Positions 7,077 to 7,350 of a stretch of DNA of 7,350 nt are shown piece by piece. The stretch is from Paracoccaceae bacterium. GTDB taxonomy: Bacteria > Pseudomonadota > Alphaproteobacteria > Rhodobacterales > Rhodobacteraceae. The position numbers and the translations under genes were made by a program. How positions within the stretch are numbered: the first letter of the stretch is position 1; every line of letters begins with the position of its first letter. A model generated the notes under the pieces. That model saw only the letters and a program-made list of their open reading frames with translations. It was not told the DNA's origin and ran no database searches. The stretch lies in contig DQCI01000132.1 of assembly GCA_003545125.1 (NCBI GenBank), positions 40,547-47,896 on the forward strand, given 5' to 3'.

Positions 7077-7350
7077 GATCTCCCGGTCCTGTTAAGGCGG
7101 TCCTGTTCGGGCGGTTCGGTGCGGGCGGTCGCGGTGACTACATCCCGTGCGGTCACATCCAGTGACGGCGGCCAGAACGGGTCCGCGCCCCGGCCCGGAA
7201 CAGGCAGGGTCTGCCCCGTCGCCCGCTCCCACCGCACCCGCGCGAGCTCCCCGCGCGCGCGCGCCACATCCCCCGTCAGAGCGGTCGTCACGTCGTGCCA
7301 GGGCTGAGGTGGTCGCGGGATTTCGGGCCAGTTGTTAAGGTGGATCGTTC
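7073..7350 (-). CDS. Unrecognised protein, 3' part only; runs off right edge; probably frameshifted at its C-terminus
   Basis: An open frame enters from the right edge (first full codon at 7348) and ends at TGA 7075-7073, giving 91 visible residues. It begins TIHLNNWPEIPRPPQPWHD, continues with a charged helical stretch (GDVARARGELARVRWERATG) and then PVPGRGADPFWPPSLDV. I do not recognise the family. No membrane helix or enzyme motif is visible. The strong coding bias and the open edge show that it is the end of a longer gene, not an ORF starting at the internal GTG at 7291. Its last residues are encoded by a 14-bp tandem repeat, and the frame after the repeat appears wrong. It lies upstream of the small membrane-protein gene and the DUF2793 gene on the same strand, so it may belong to the same phage-like group. 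Confidence 0.55.
   Translation of the reverse strand, partial: TIHLNNWPEIPRPPQPWHDVTTALTGDVARARGELARVRWERATGQTLPVPGRGADPFWPPSLDVTARDVVTATARTEPPEQDRLNRTGRS
7085..7140. repeat. Approximate 14-bp tandem repeat, three units plus a decayed fourth
   Basis: Consecutive plus-strand units are GGTCCTGTTAAGGC (7085-7098), GGTCCTGTTCGGGC (7099-7112) and GGTTCGGTGCGGGC (7113-7126), then a weaker GGTCGCGGTGACTA (7127-7140). Units 1 and 2 agree at 12 of 14 positions and units 2 and 3 at 11 of 14. Because 14 is not a multiple of three, gain or loss of a unit shifts the frame of the gene that contains it. Confidence 0.75.

Noticed and set aside
6614..7165. 183-codon plus-strand frame opposite the small membrane-protein gene
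   Set aside because: Its serine/arginine-rich low-complexity composition is typical of a shadow. The minus strand has the coding-like codon use and acidic residues.
1..7350. CRISPR arrays, tRNA or rRNA genes, insertion sequences, toxin-antitoxin or defence genes
   Set aside because: None was seen on either strand. No regular spaced repeats, cloverleaf-like sequences or transposase motifs were found.

Overview
The window looks like a GC-rich alphaproteobacterial chromosome, most probably of the Rhodobacterales. The reasons are a strongly G/C-ending codon bias, an alkB gene divergent from dnaK-dnaJ, an RpoH-type promoter of the alphaproteobacterial form, and a DUF2793 phage/gene-transfer-agent-type protein. 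This placement is inference; no rRNA or other taxonomic marker is present.

Layout. Positions 1-498 (minus) hold the N-terminal three quarters of an AlkB-type DNA/RNA dealkylating dioxygenase, cut by the left edge. A 201-bp divergent spacer carries a very good heat-shock (sigma-32/RpoH) promoter for dnaK. Complete dnaK (700-2613) and dnaJ (2680-3825) follow as a chaperone operon on the plus strand. A 292-bp convergent spacer holds candidate hairpins and a striking 56-bp inverted repeat built from two near-identical 14-bp CCTAGG-centred palindromes. On the minus strand, aroQ (4933-5382) and aroE (4118-4936) form a translationally coupled pair (ATGA overlap) for steps 3 and 4 of the shikimate pathway. 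A hairpin that includes part of the aroQ Shine-Dalgarno lies just upstream. Further upstream on the same strand come a DUF2793 tail-fibre-like gene (5471-6457), a small gene for a probable single-pass membrane protein (6391-6933), and the 3' part of an unrecognised gene running off the right edge (7073-7350).

How the parts relate. DnaK and DnaJ are partners in one ATP-driven folding machine and are co-transcribed. AroQ and AroE act consecutively (3-dehydroquinate to 3-dehydroshikimate to shikimate). The right-hand 1.9 kb looks phage-derived or accessory and shows signs of decay. In the right-edge gene, an approximate 14-bp tandem repeat shifts the frame, and removing one unit restores an uninterrupted C-terminus. 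The membrane-protein gene also appears to lose its natural stop at a G-rich run.

I do not see a convincing new multi-gene system. The observations most worth checking are the palindrome-in-hairpin element after dnaJ, the 14-bp repeat frameshift, the aroQ leader hairpin, and the unusual substrate-site residues of AroE.
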